DNA from: Proteiniclasticum sp.
GTDB taxonomy: Bacteria; Bacillota; Clostridia; Clostridiales; Clostridiaceae
Length of the DNA: 64,000 bases
Reading direction: 5' to 3'
NCBI RefSeq assembly: GCF_003514505.1
Contig: NZ_DOPX01000014.1
Coordinates: 1-64,000 of the forward strand
Part shown: piece after piece, positions 52,562 through 60,763 of the stretch
Layout of the letters: every line of letters begins with the position of its first letter
How positions within the stretch are numbered: position 1 is the stretch's first letter
Position numbers and translations under genes: made by a program
The notes under the pieces: model-generated
Told to the model about the DNA's origin: nothing
Databases searched by the model: none
The model's input: only the letters and a program-made list of their open reading frames with translations

Positions 52562-53680
52562 TTATTTCGCAAGTTTCATGAGGTTTTCGTCTTCTCCCAC
52601 GCTGTCCATACCGTAAATACATAGTACCCGGTCAAATCCATTCTCTTCCAGATAATCAGAAAGAGGAAGATTAAAGTAGCGAAGATCCAGATAATGGACT
52701 TCCTTGAAGGTATCCACCAGAAATGGCGACATGGCGTTGGCATTGCTGTCTTTCAGCACCAGCACCTTCTCGTCGTAGAGCGCATCTTCATTTCTGATTT
52801 CAATGAGGGGATCATTTCCGTTTAAGTAAGCTGCATACTTGTCTCTCGTGCTGAGCCTTTCCTCAAAGATGATCCGGTCCTCCTGGACTTCTGTAGCCGG
52901 ATAATACACCTTCAGGTCAGTTCCCTCTGCTTCATAATAGATAAAGGGTTCGCTGCCTGCGATGTTTCCCCTGAACTTTGAATAGAAAGTTCCTTGGAAT
53001 CCTTCCACCAGAACAGGTTCATAGGACGCAAGCTTTACAGGCTGAAGATCCATGCTCTCCATGAGCGCTTTGTACCCTTCATAGGCTCCCCGCTGAGTCC
53101 AGTGGTGATCTGTTCTGAAATATATACCTTCTTCCCGGTGAGGCAAAAGCACCTCGATGCCATGGGGTGCTCCAGTGGACGAAAGGTTCTTCATAATCTC
53201 TTCGTAATATCTTTCCTCCTTCAATGGGGTGTAATGCTTGGGAAGATTCTCCGTCAGCACCAGCTGGGAGGGAGGAACAATGAAGATGCCTATGGGCAGA
53301 CTGCTTTCATCGTTTAAAGCGATCAGAGCATCCAGATTCTTTTTGAAGATGGTTTCCTTATAGTTTTTTGGCTTGCCAAAAAGGTATCCGTCTTTCCCAT
53401 AGTAGATGCCATTATTTTCTTTCTTCTGAAGCAGGACCTCAAGATCCGACTTCAGATTGATGAAGTTCTCCCTCAGCGGAAACTGATCCTGGACAAAGGC
53501 TTCCAGACGCTCTGCCAGAACGCCGGATTTCAGAAGATCTTTGTCGATCTTCACCGTGGACGCCAGATATCTGTTTTCAAGATCCGAGAAAATCCGACGT
53601 GGAAGCAGAATATTGCCGATGAGGGGCACAAACAGAAGACCCAACAGGATGATGAGATATATTCTTTTGTTTTTTATCAT
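52562..53680 (-). CDS. DHHW family protein (AlgJ/AlgX-like, SGNH-type)
   Basis: The 372-residue protein has an N-terminal membrane anchor (YLIILLGLLFVPLIGNILL) and an extracellular domain. The hallmark TDHHWTQRGAYEGY lies near 192-205, and VLVLKDSNANAMSPFL near 309-324 supplies the GDS-like serine region. AlgJ/AlgX-type partners work with an MBOAT protein to add acyl groups to surface polymers. It starts 9 bases after the MBOAT gene and is last in the group, so O-acetylation of an exopolysaccharide or teichoic acid is the likely process. The polymer is unknown. Confidence 0.88.
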   Translation of the reverse strand: MIKNKRIYLIILLGLLFVPLIGNILLPRRIFSDLENRYLASTVKIDKDLLKSGVLAERLEAFVQDQFPLRENFINLKSDLEVLLQKKENNGIYYGKDGYLFGKPKNYKETIFKKNLDALIALNDESSLPIGIFIVPPSQLVLTENLPKHYTPLKEERYYEEIMKNLSSTGAPHGIEVLLPHREEGIYFRTDHHWTQRGAYEGYKALMESMDLQPVKLASYEPVLVEGFQGTFYSKFRGNIAGSEPFIYYEAEGTDLKVYYPATEVQEDRIIFEERLSTRDKYAAYLNGNDPLIEIRNEDALYDEKVLVLKDSNANAMSPFLVDTFKEVHYLDLRYFNLPLSDYLEENGFDRVLCIYGMDSVGEDENLMKLAK

Positions 53681-53689
53681 AGCAATCTC

Positions 53690-55084
53690 CTAAAATCTGA
53701 AATAGAGGAACGGATTATATGCTCCATCCACGATGTAAGCCAGACAAAGAATAAATAGAACCCCTTCCAGTGCTGCAAAAATCACCTGGCTTCCTTTCTT
53801 CATCTTAAGCTTCCTGTAGGCTCTGTAAGGGTATGGAGTTGAGGCCACAACAAGAAGAAGCAGCAACAGACTGTATCGGGACGCATAAAAAGGAAACAGG
53901 CTGTCGCTGAAGGCATTCTGGAAAAGCATCGCTTTCAGGTACCCAAAAAGGTGCGAAAGGTCCTCCAGAGCGAACACCGCAAAACTGAGCCCCAGAATGG
54001 TCAGGGTATAGATGCGTCTTACTGCGGAGTTTGCTTTAGAAAGCACCTCCAGAAGAAATGTCTTCTCAAAAAGAAGAACAACCGCAAAAATCGCTCCCCA
54101 CAACAGATAATTCCAGGCAGCACCATGCCAGAATCCTGTCAGGAGCCATACGATGGCGATGTTTCTAAGCGTCTTCACCTTCCCTTTGCGGTTTCCGCCC
54201 AAGGGAATATAGACGTACTCCCGGAACCAGCTGCCAAGGCTCATATGCCATCTGCGCCAAAACTCTGTAATACTCTGAGACGTAAGAGGATAATTGAAAT
54301 TCTCCAGAAAGTCAAACCCAAAAATCTTTCCAAGCCCGATGGCCATATCGGAATAGCCGCTGAAATCAAAATAGATCTGAAAGATAAAGGCTGCCGCACC
54401 AAGCCAAGCGGTGACAAAGGACAGATCACCCACGGGGATCGACTTCACCTCTTCCCATAGCAGGCCGATACTGTTGGCAAGAAGAACTTTTTTGCCAAGG
54501 CCGAAGATAAACCGTTCGATCCCTTCTCTTAGGGTACGTTCTGTGATCTCTCGGTTCATGAGCTGCTTCTCCACGTCCTTATAAATGACAATGGGACCTG
54601 CGATGAGCTGGGGAAACATAGACACATAAGCGCCAAAGGTGATGAGATTCTTCTGAGCTTTCGTGTTGCCACGATACACATCAATGCTGTAAGACATGGT
54701 CTGAAACGTAAAGAAAGAGATGCCCACAGGAAGAGCGACTCTCAAAAGCGGGATCTCCCATCCGAACACAGCATTCATGTTGGTCAGGAAAAAATCCCCA
54801 TACTTAAAAAAGCCCAAAAGTCCCAAATTGAGCGTTATAGAAAGTATAAGAAAAAATCTGGTCAGCACCTTATTTTCACGGAACTTCTCAATCATCAGTC
54901 CATTGGTGTAGTCGATGAGGATGGACAGAATCATCATGGTAATGTAGATGGGCTCTCCAAAACCATAGAAGATGAGACTGACCAGAAGCAGCAGCCCATT
55001 TCTGGCTCTTTTCGGTACAGTGTAGTAAAGCAGTAGGGTGATGGGCAGAAAGTAAAAAATAAAAGTGATACTGGAAAAAACCAT
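53690..55084 (-). CDS. MBOAT O-acyltransferase (AlgI/DltB type)
   Basis: The 464-residue membrane protein has about ten helices. It carries the family blocks LPVGISFFTFQTMSYSIDVY (about 115-134), PQLIAGPIVIY (about 154-164) and NYPLTSQSITEFWRRWHMSL (about 260-279). LTGFWHGAAWNYLLWG follows near 315-330 with the catalytic histidine. AlgI-type proteins carry an acyl group across the membrane for transfer to a polymer. It is cotranscribed with the DHHW gene 9 bases downstream. Whether it acetylates a glycan or a teichoic acid is open. Confidence 0.92.
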   Translation of the reverse strand: MVFSSITFIFYFLPITLLLYYTVPKRARNGLLLLVSLIFYGFGEPIYITMMILSILIDYTNGLMIEKFRENKVLTRFFLILSITLNLGLLGFFKYGDFFLTNMNAVFGWEIPLLRVALPVGISFFTFQTMSYSIDVYRGNTKAQKNLITFGAYVSMFPQLIAGPIVIYKDVEKQLMNREITERTLREGIERFIFGLGKKVLLANSIGLLWEEVKSIPVGDLSFVTAWLGAAAFIFQIYFDFSGYSDMAIGLGKIFGFDFLENFNYPLTSQSITEFWRRWHMSLGSWFREYVYIPLGGNRKGKVKTLRNIAIVWLLTGFWHGAAWNYLLWGAIFAVVLLFEKTFLLEVLSKANSAVRRIYTLTILGLSFAVFALEDLSHLFGYLKAMLFQNAFSDSLFPFYASRYSLLLLLLVVASTPYPYRAYRKLKMKKGSQVIFAALEGVLFILCLAYIVDGAYNPFLYFRF

Positions 55085-55105
55085 CAGGAGCTCCTTATTT
55101 CTGTG

Positions 55106-55137
55106 AAAAAAAGCCTATACTCCCATATAAGCTTTTT
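55106..55137 (-). terminator. Terminator before the MBOAT gene
   Basis: On the minus strand AAAAAAGCTTATA pairs with TATAGGCTTTTTT over TGGGAG, ending in a T run. It lies between the DUF4358 stop and the MBOAT start, so the MBOAT-DHHW pair may have its own promoter or depend on readthrough. Confidence 0.82.
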
Positions 55138-55158
55138 TCTTCATTCATTCTCTATATT

Positions 55159-55647
55159 TTATTTGAAGAAATCCTGGAAGATTTCTTTGGCATCCGCTGA
55201 GTTTTCATGGATGATGAAAATTGCATACTTGCCGTTGGATTCCGCATAATAGTTCTTAGCGTTCTCATACTGGTCGGGAAGATACTGCTCAAAGCTCTTC
55301 TGAACATCTCCCGCTCTTTTTTCAATGGCCGCCATGACTTTCTCCATGTCTTTCACATCTTTCACTTTGAACACGGAGTGTTCCTGGGTCGTGACGTTCA
55401 TCATTGGCACGTTGGCATCATATTCTTCCAGAATGGATGCGTCCAGTCCATAAAACTGCTGAAGGGTTTCAGCGTCCAGCTTGATCATAGAGCCATACTC
55501 CAATTTTTCTGTGACCTTCTGGGTGATTTCCTCCACCTTCACATTCACTTCTTCGTTTCCAGGTGTTTCTTCTGTTTTTTCTCCGCAGGCTGTCAGCCCA
55601 AGTACCATTATACTGGCTAAAACCAGTCCCAGTAATCTCTTTTTCAT
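55159..55647 (-). CDS. DUF4358 lipoprotein
   Basis: The 162-residue protein begins MKKRLLGLVLASIMVLGLTAC, a lipoprotein signal with lipobox LTAC. The mature part has the DUF4358 layout: LQQFYGLDASILEEYDANVP near 62-81, then FKVKDVKDMEKVMAAIEKRA near 92-111. YAIFIIHENSADAKEIF follows near the end. DUF4358 proteins often lie next to MBOAT/DHHW genes in Clostridia, as here. Its function is not known; a helper role in surface acylation is inference from neighbourhood. The start is set by GGAGG 5 bases before ATG. Confidence 0.87.
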   Translation of the reverse strand: MKKRLLGLVLASIMVLGLTACGEKTEETPGNEEVNVKVEEITQKVTEKLEYGSMIKLDAETLQQFYGLDASILEEYDANVPMMNVTTQEHSVFKVKDVKDMEKVMAAIEKRAGDVQKSFEQYLPDQYENAKNYYAESNGKYAIFIIHENSADAKEIFQDFFK

Positions 55648-55821
55648 AAGATCCTCCAATATTTATTTATTCTTCTAGATACAAGATGTATTATACGGTG
55701 TCCTCTTCCATCCATGGGTTACAATGCCGTAACATCAAAGTGACAAAATTCTTTCCTGAAAATATTCCATAGGCTATGTTATACTATTTTCATAGTAAAA
55801 AAGACAAAGGAGTGTGTAACA

Positions 55822-56703
55822 GTGAAAGTTGGTTTTATTGGGCTTGGTATCATGGGTAAACCCATGGCGATAAATCTCATGAAGGCAGGTCACAGCCTCA
55901 AGGTCTACAACCGTTCTAAAGCAACCGTAAAGGAACTTGTGGCGTTGGGTGCAGAAGAGGCTTTATCCCATGGAGATGCGGCCGTAGGCGTGGACGCCCT
56001 CATTACAATGCTTCCAGACTCTCCAGATGTCAAATCTGTCATGATCGGCGAAGATGGGGTCGTGAACTACGCAAAAAAAGGACTTCTTTATATCGATATG
56101 AGCTCTATCCTTCCGGAGGTTTCCAAAGAAGTAGGCAATACCCTGAAAGAAAAAGGAATTGATATGCTGGATGCACCAGTATCTGGAGGCGATCTTGGCG
56201 CCATTGCCGGAACCTTGGCCATCATGGCAGGCGGTGAAGAAAGCGTCTTTCAAAGAGCCCTGCCGCTGTTTAAGGCCATGGGCAGCTCCTATGTCCTGGT
56301 GGGACCTCTTGGCAGCGGAAATACCACAAAGCTCACAAACAATATGATTGTGGCAGGAAATATTGCCATCCTTTCAGAAGCGCTGATGCTTTGCAAAGAG
56401 TCCGGTACAGACCTTACAAAAGTACTGGATGCCATCCGGGGAGGATCAGCTGGTTCTGCTGTTCTTGAAACTAAATCTCCGAAGATTCTAAAGAAAGACT
56501 ATAAGCCTGGCTTTAAGATTGATCTTCACATCAAGGACCTGAAAAACGCACAGATTACTGGTGAGAAACTGGAGCTTCATATGCCCATTACAGATCTTGC
56601 CTCTTCTATGTATGAGACCCTAAGCAAGGAAGGTTTTGGCGACCTGGACCACAGCGCTCTCTTTACCTATTTTGAGAATAAGCATCATGAGAAGAATTCC
56701 TGA
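55822..56703 (+). CDS. garR: NAD-dependent 2-hydroxyacid dehydrogenase, GarR/HIBADH family
   Basis: The 293-residue protein belongs to the beta-hydroxyacid dehydrogenases. The N-terminal GFIGLGIMGKPMAINLMKAG (about 4-23) is the NAD motif. DAPVSGGDLGAIAGTLAIMA near 117-136 is the substrate loop, and GNTTKLTNNMIVAGNIAILS near 166-185 has the catalytic lysine. Tartronate semialdehyde reductase (GarR) is the closest common family name, but 3-hydroxyisobutyrate or succinic semialdehyde reductase are alternatives. The GTG start follows AAGGAG at 9 bases. The next gene overlaps its end. Confidence 0.85.
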   Translation: MKVGFIGLGIMGKPMAINLMKAGHSLKVYNRSKATVKELVALGAEEALSHGDAAVGVDALITMLPDSPDVKSVMIGEDGVVNYAKKGLLYIDMSSILPEVSKEVGNTLKEKGIDMLDAPVSGGDLGAIAGTLAIMAGGEESVFQRALPLFKAMGSSYVLVGPLGSGNTTKLTNNMIVAGNIAILSEALMLCKESGTDLTKVLDAIRGGSAGSAVLETKSPKILKKDYKPGFKIDLHIKDLKNAQITGEKLELHMPITDLASSMYETLSKEGFGDLDHSALFTYFENKHHEKNS

Positions 56704-57118
56704 TTCCTGGACGCAAACATTGGGCTCCAAGAAACATGCAGTGATGTTTCTGCTGCTTCTTGGATTCTTCACCGGAATGAGCTTTCTTTCAGAATCCTAT
56801 GGGACCGGAAGCATCTGTCTCATCTATAACACCACCGGGGTTCCATGTCCTACCTGCGGGATGACCAGGTCTTACCTTGCACTGCTGCATGGGGATCTAA
56901 GCAGTGCATTTTTGTATCATCCTTTGTTTTTTCTGGTACCCGTTCTCTTCTATGCCTTTCTATACCAGAAAAAGAAACTGATGGTTGGACTTTTTTTCCT
57001 TTTTGTTCTTGTATACATATACCGTATGATTGTTTATTTCCCACATACAGAACCCATGCTCTATCATAGGCACTCCTTGTGGGGACGAATAATAAATTTA
57101 TTGGGGAAGGTGTTTTAA
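56687..57118 (+). CDS. DUF2752 membrane protein
   Basis: The 143-residue protein has three membrane helices (HAVMFLLLLGFFTGMSFL, LFFLVPVLFYAFLY, LFFLFVLVYIYRM). It carries the DUF2752 motif GVPCPTCGMTRSYLALLHGD near 51-70, with CPTCGMTR as its hallmark. Function is unknown. The ATG at 56687 overlaps the dehydrogenase gene by 17 bases and has only a weak ribosome-binding site, so it may be translated by coupling. A further in-frame ATG 51 bases upstream is less likely. A DUF4234 gene follows directly, an association seen elsewhere. Confidence 0.83.
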   Translation: MRRIPDSWTQTLGSKKHAVMFLLLLGFFTGMSFLSESYGTGSICLIYNTTGVPCPTCGMTRSYLALLHGDLSSAFLYHPLFFLVPVLFYAFLYQKKKLMVGLFFLFVLVYIYRMIVYFPHTEPMLYHRHSLWGRIINLLGKVF

Positions 57119-57119
57119 T

Positions 57120-57461
57120 TTGAAAAGAAATGTCGTCACTGCTATTATTTTCAGTATTCTTACCTGCGGAATCTATTCCATCATCTGGACCGTTTCTCTG
57201 AACAACGATGTACAGCGGATGAATGGGGATGAGGAAGACGGACTTTCTGTTCTCCTGCTCAGTATTCTCACCTGCGGAATCTACTTTCTCATCTGGAACT
57301 ACCGAATGGGACAGCGGATTGAAAAAGCTGGGGGAAGAAATGAGGGCATCATCTACCTGCTTTTGGCAGTATTCCAGCTGAGTCTTGTTTCACTAGCCTT
57401 GATGCAGGTGGCTTACAATGACCTTCTGGACAGGGGTACTGGAGCCGGCAGCAGCTACTAA
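57120..57461 (+). CDS. DUF4234 membrane protein with internal repeat
   Basis: The 113-residue protein has four hydrophobic segments. Two halves carry nearly the same sequence: SILTCGIYSIIWTVSLNNDV (about 12-31) and SILTCGIYFLIWNYRMGQRI (about 48-67). Their DNA is also similar, which points to internal duplication. This pattern is typical of DUF4234. The start is TTG at 57120 with AAGGTG upstream. It begins 1 base after the DUF2752 stop and is probably cotranslated. The function is unknown. Confidence 0.83.
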   Translation: MKRNVVTAIIFSILTCGIYSIIWTVSLNNDVQRMNGDEEDGLSVLLLSILTCGIYFLIWNYRMGQRIEKAGGRNEGIIYLLLAVFQLSLVSLALMQVAYNDLLDRGTGAGSSY

Positions 57462-57467
57462 TTGAGA

Positions 57468-57490
57468 AGCGTGGAGGAATTCTCCGCGCT
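57468..57490 (+). terminator. Terminator after the DUF4234 gene
   Basis: AGCGTGGAG pairs with CTCCGCGCT (one G-T pair), followed by TTTTCTC. Confidence 0.82.
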
Positions 57491-57519
57491 TTTTCTCAGT
57501 CTATATAAAGGAGAACATT

Positions 57520-57954
57520 ATGCGAATCTTTATTGATGCGGATGGATGTCCAGTGGTAAATGAAACCATTCGTCTGGCACAAAAATTGAATATCCCTGTT
57601 ACTGTTGTGAAAAATTACGCCCATGAGCTGCAAAGCGAGTATGCAGAGATTGTCACCGTGGACATCTCAAGGGATGCCGCAGATTTCTACATCGCTAACC
57701 ATCTGAAACATGAGGATGTACTGATTACCCAGGACTATGGCCTTGCGGCTCTTGCTTTATCGAAAAAATGTAAAATCCTGACTCAGAACGGACTTCTCAT
57801 CACGGACCACAATATCATGAGGCTTCTGGATGCCAGGCATGTGAACCAGAAAATGAGGCAGACCAAAAAGATTTACACAAAGCACAAAAAAAGAACGGCT
57901 GAAGATGATGAACTCTTCAAATCCGCTCTGTTCAAGCTCCTGCAAGAAAACTAA
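57520..57954 (+). CDS. YaiI/YqxD family protein (DUF188)
   Basis: The 144-residue soluble protein begins MRIFIDADGCPVVNETIRLA, the hallmark of UPF0178. It also has DVLITQDYGLAALALSKKCK near 68-87 and RLLDARHVNQKMRQTKK near 106-122. The aspartates (DAD, TQD) recall PIN-like nucleases, but the biochemical role is unproven. AAGGAG precedes the ATG. Its stop overlaps that of the next, convergent gene by 4 bases. Confidence 0.92.
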   Translation: MRIFIDADGCPVVNETIRLAQKLNIPVTVVKNYAHELQSEYAEIVTVDISRDAADFYIANHLKHEDVLITQDYGLAALALSKKCKILTQNGLLITDHNIMRLLDARHVNQKMRQTKKIYTKHKKRTAEDDELFKSALFKLLQEN

Positions 57955-58325
57955 TTGCCTAAATTGCAGCTGAGGTTGATGTCCACCCGAAGATCATCAT
58001 GACCCAAAAGCTCGCTGAACCGGTCAAAAAGAGCTCTTCTTAACGGCTCGTCCTCTTCCTGATTCACATGGGCTTTGTCAAAGAAAATCCCGGTGATTTT
58101 ATCATTTCGGATATCCACACTGAACTTCCCTTTAAAGTCCTTGTAGGCTTCCCGCAGGTTATTCAGCACATCTTCCGTAGCATACATCAGATAGCGTTCC
58201 ATCTGATAGGGTTTGATCTCTTCCTCATGGATGTGATTGTCTTTCAAAAAGCTGAAGTATCCTTCTTTGAACAGATCATTCATCGGTATCTCCAGAAGAT
58301 AGTTGATTTTTACGACTGTACTCAA
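57951..58325 (-). CDS. Unrecognised soluble protein, 124 residues
   Basis: With a TTG start at 58325 the protein begins STVVKINYLLEIPMNDLFKE after the initiator and is acidic, without signal or membrane segments. Notable segments are YLMYATEDVLNNLREAYKDF and FFDKAHVNQEEDEPLRRALF. I do not recognise a family. The start is chosen for AGGAGAGGTGAG just upstream. An ATG 48 bases earlier would put that site inside. It converges with the YaiI gene, with stops overlapping by 4 bases. Confidence 0.6.
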   Translation of the reverse strand: MSTVVKINYLLEIPMNDLFKEGYFSFLKDNHIHEEEIKPYQMERYLMYATEDVLNNLREAYKDFKGKFSVDIRNDKITGIFFDKAHVNQEEDEPLRRALFDRFSELLGHDDLRVDINLSCNLGN

Positions 58326-58435
58326 TATTCTCACCTCTCCTATCATTTTAGCATGGAAATCTGAATGCCTCATGAATGACCTTTGAACCCTTTGTTTAGT
58401 TTATTGTCAATCTTATATTGAAAGGACTGAGTTCT

Positions 58436-59428
58436 ATGATACGTTTTGGTACAGTTGGCACAGGTTTTATCACCGAAGCCTTCATCAAAGGCGCACACAA
58501 AAGCGGGGTTATGGAGCTATCCGCCCTCTACTCCAGAGATGAAGAAAAAGCCCGGAAGTTTCTTGATTCTATAGGTCTGAAGGTCCCGGTCTTTACCTCT
58601 TTAGAGGAGATGGCCTCCTCTCCGCTCATTGATGCTGCTTATATTGCAAGCCCCAATGCCATGCACGGCCCACAGGCAAAGATCTTTCTTTTGCATGGCA
58701 AACATGTGCTGGTGGAAAAGGCCGCCGCATCCAACAAGAAAGAACTGCAGGAAGTCCTGGACCTTGCAGAAAAAAATCACCTGGTCTTCATGGAAGCCAT
58801 GAAATCGCTGACCATGCCAGCCTATGTGCTCCTGAAAGAGCTGCTGCAAGAGATTGGTCAGGTTCGGAAATACATCGGCAACTACTGCCAGTACTCCTCA
58901 AGATATGACAGACATAAAGCTGGTGAATTTGTGAATACCTTTCAGAAAGAGTTTTCCAATGGTTCCCTTCTGGATATTGGCATCTATCCTCTCTACATTG
59001 CAGTGGACCTTTTTGGAAGACCTGAGAAGATCTGTGCCCAGGCCACACTCCTTCCAGATGGAGGGGTGGATGGCTCCGGTTCCATTTTACTGTCCTATAA
59101 AGATATGGAAGCAGTGATTCTGCACTCCAAGATCAGTCATTCTTACCTGCCTTCCGAAATCCAAGGGGAAAAAGGCAGTATCCTCATCGACCGTATTGGA
59201 AGCCCCACAGAACTGACCCTCATCAGACGGTCCGGCGAAAAAGAAGTCTTCCGGCCTGAAACCTACGAAGAGGATATGGCCTATGAGGCACTGGAGTTTT
59301 CAGAAACCATCCGAAGGGGGGCGTCGTTCTCCTCAGTGAACAACAAGACCTTGGCACTGACCGTCCATGAAATCATGGATGAAGCAAGAAATCAGATCGG
59401 CCTTGTGTATCCCAGGGATCTGATCTGA
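58436..59428 (+). CDS. Gfo/Idh/MocA family oxidoreductase
   Basis: The 330-residue protein begins MIRFGTVGTGFITEAFIKGA, with the NAD(P) loop GTVGTGFI. AYIASPNAMHGPQAKIFLLHGKH-type sequence lies near 67-89, followed by VLVEKAAASNKKELQEVLDL near 90-109, where EK is the family's conserved pair. GSLLDIGIYPLYIAVDLFG near 179-197 follows. It most likely acts on a sugar or cyclitol, but the substrate is unknown. The start at 58436 follows AAAGGA at 9 bases. An in-frame TTG 18 bases earlier would overlap that site. It is monocistronic with a strong terminator. Confidence 0.9.
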   Translation: MIRFGTVGTGFITEAFIKGAHKSGVMELSALYSRDEEKARKFLDSIGLKVPVFTSLEEMASSPLIDAAYIASPNAMHGPQAKIFLLHGKHVLVEKAAASNKKELQEVLDLAEKNHLVFMEAMKSLTMPAYVLLKELLQEIGQVRKYIGNYCQYSSRYDRHKAGEFVNTFQKEFSNGSLLDIGIYPLYIAVDLFGRPEKICAQATLLPDGGVDGSGSILLSYKDMEAVILHSKISHSYLPSEIQGEKGSILIDRIGSPTELTLIRRSGEKEVFRPETYEEDMAYEALEFSETIRRGASFSSVNNKTLALTVHEIMDEARNQIGLVYPRDLI

Positions 59429-59437
59429 TCCAAACAA

Positions 59438-59486
59438 AAAAATCCCTATCAGAAAATGAAGTTCTCATTTTCTCATAGGGATTTTT
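59438..59486. terminator. Bidirectional terminator
   Basis: AAAAATCCCTAT...AGAAAATGA pairs with TCATTTTCT...ATAGGGATTTTT. It ends the oxidoreductase gene and, from the other side, the small gene at 59499-59591. Confidence 0.88.
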
Positions 59487-59498
59487 CTGATGACACTC

Positions 59499-59591
59499 TT
59501 ATACGAGAATAGCTGCAAAGACAGAGCCCAGCATACCCAGAAGGATTACAGCCGCAATGATCTTTGCCATAAGATCTCTTTTTTTGTACAT
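59499..59591 (-). CDS. 30-residue single-pass membrane protein
   Basis: The short frame codes MYKKRDLMAKIIAAVILLGM followed by LGSVFAAILV. It has a basic N-terminus and one membrane helix. AGAGGTGG lies close upstream of the ATG, and a terminator follows 13 bases after the stop. It resembles tiny membrane proteins common in Firmicutes (DUF4044-like), but I cannot name a family. It lies downstream of the NlpC/P60-like gene on the same strand. Confidence 0.65.
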   Translation of the reverse strand: MYKKRDLMAKIIAAVILLGMLGSVFAAILV

Positions 59592-59609
59592 TCTATTCCA
59601 CCTCTTTTC

Positions 59610-60359
59610 TTATTCTATAAAGGTCACATTGGGTCTTCTATAATAAACAAATTGAGTGGAGGGCGCGGATGGAGAAAATTTATCTCCGTTGAGATCTTGA
59701 TTGTTCCTCTTCAGAACGTTATTAAATGAGATCACAACTCTCCCTTCCGGAAGTCCTTCTGCTTTATATTGAACTCCTCCTGCATGGATAAAGACTTTAT
59801 CCCCGTCAATTTCCCCAAGATAGATGCCGATATTATTCACTTTGCTGCCCTCAGGAATGATGGTAAATCCTAAATCTCCAGGCTGAAGCTCGTTCTCCAT
59901 AATGGAAGTGGAGTTCTCCCAGATTTTTGTTGCCAGAGGACCTGCACTGCTGCTGCCCGCACTGAGTGCTTTTCCGCTGAGGTTATAATATACCCAGTCC
60001 ACAAATGCAGCGGAGCCTAAGGGTCCTTCTGGTTTCCCGAGGTTCAGCGACTCCTGTCCCAAGGAATAGGGATGATTGATCATTGTTTGAGAAAGAGCGA
60101 CGAGGCCTTTTCTTGAGACTGCTCCGTCTTCACTGAGAACTTCCACATACTCGCTGCTCCCCTCGTACTGAACCCGATGATCAAAGAAGAGCTCAAATAG
60201 GCCCTTCTGGTCCATAACAAAAATTGCCGCAACCAAAAATGCCATTACGAGAAGCCCCACCCACAATCTTCGTTTGCGGCGATTCCTCTTTCGTACTTCC
60301 TGTATTCTTTTCACCCGCTCATTGCCATGAAACTTCAGACGGTCTTCCACTATCTTCAC
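59610..60359 (-). CDS. NlpC/P60-like membrane protein lacking catalytic residues
   Basis: The 249-residue protein has a basic N-terminus, one membrane helix (LWVGLLVMAFLVAAIFVM, about 32-49) and an extracellular domain. The NlpC/P60 fold is visible: GSAAFVDWVYYNLSG (115-129) aligns with the usual DCSGFVxxVYxxxG, ELQPGDLGF (157-165) with the LxPGDL block, and NNIGIYLG (175-182) with the HVGIYLG block. The catalytic Cys is Ser116 or lost and the catalytic His is Asn176, so it should not cut peptidoglycan. It may bind wall peptides instead. GTACAGGTG precedes the ATG. It is upstream of a 30-residue membrane protein gene. Confidence 0.8.
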   Translation of the reverse strand: MKIVEDRLKFHGNERVKRIQEVRKRNRRKRRLWVGLLVMAFLVAAIFVMDQKGLFELFFDHRVQYEGSSEYVEVLSEDGAVSRKGLVALSQTMINHPYSLGQESLNLGKPEGPLGSAAFVDWVYYNLSGKALSAGSSSAGPLATKIWENSTSIMENELQPGDLGFTIIPEGSKVNNIGIYLGEIDGDKVFIHAGGVQYKAEGLPEGRVVISFNNVLKRNNQDLNGDKFSPSAPSTQFVYYRRPNVTFIE

Positions 60360-60457
60360 CTGTACCTTACTTTACCACTGGATCCTATTAGAGCAAATTA
60401 AAAAAACCTGATTGCTCAGGTTCTATTCTACAGCGGATTTATTAACTTGTCTTTAAA

Positions 60458-60670
60458 CTACTCTTGTGAACTTTTGAATTTTGGTCTGAAGATAATCATC
60501 CAGAGGACCACCAGGACAAGGAATGTGCTAAGTGCGGCAAGTAAAGCCTGAACATACACTTCCTGAGCGCTGAAAGAAGCTTGCTTCAGTTCCTCAGAAG
60601 CCATGACCACCTGAGAGGAAGCTTCTACCGAGCTAAGCAGTATTCCTGATATATATGCAACCCATCCCAA
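60458..60670 (-). CDS. Small membrane protein of unknown function
   Basis: With a TTG start at 60670 the protein has 70 residues, with GWVAYISGILLSSVEASSQV at the start. A hydrophobic N-terminal part, a middle helix (ASEELKQASFSAQEVYVQAL) and a C-terminal membrane helix (STFLVLVVLWMIIF) follow, with a short basic tail. GGAGGTGAG lies just upstream of this TTG. A longer frame from another TTG at 60706 would contain that site. I do not recognise it. Confidence 0.6.
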   Translation of the reverse strand: MGWVAYISGILLSSVEASSQVVMASEELKQASFSAQEVYVQALLAALSTFLVLVVLWMIIFRPKFKSSQE

Positions 60671-60763
60671 GGGGCTCACCTCCGTTTCTTGTTCCCATCT
60701 TAGCAAAATTTTTCTGCTTTTTTGTTAACGAAGGTTAAACATTCACAAAACGCCCCATAAACA

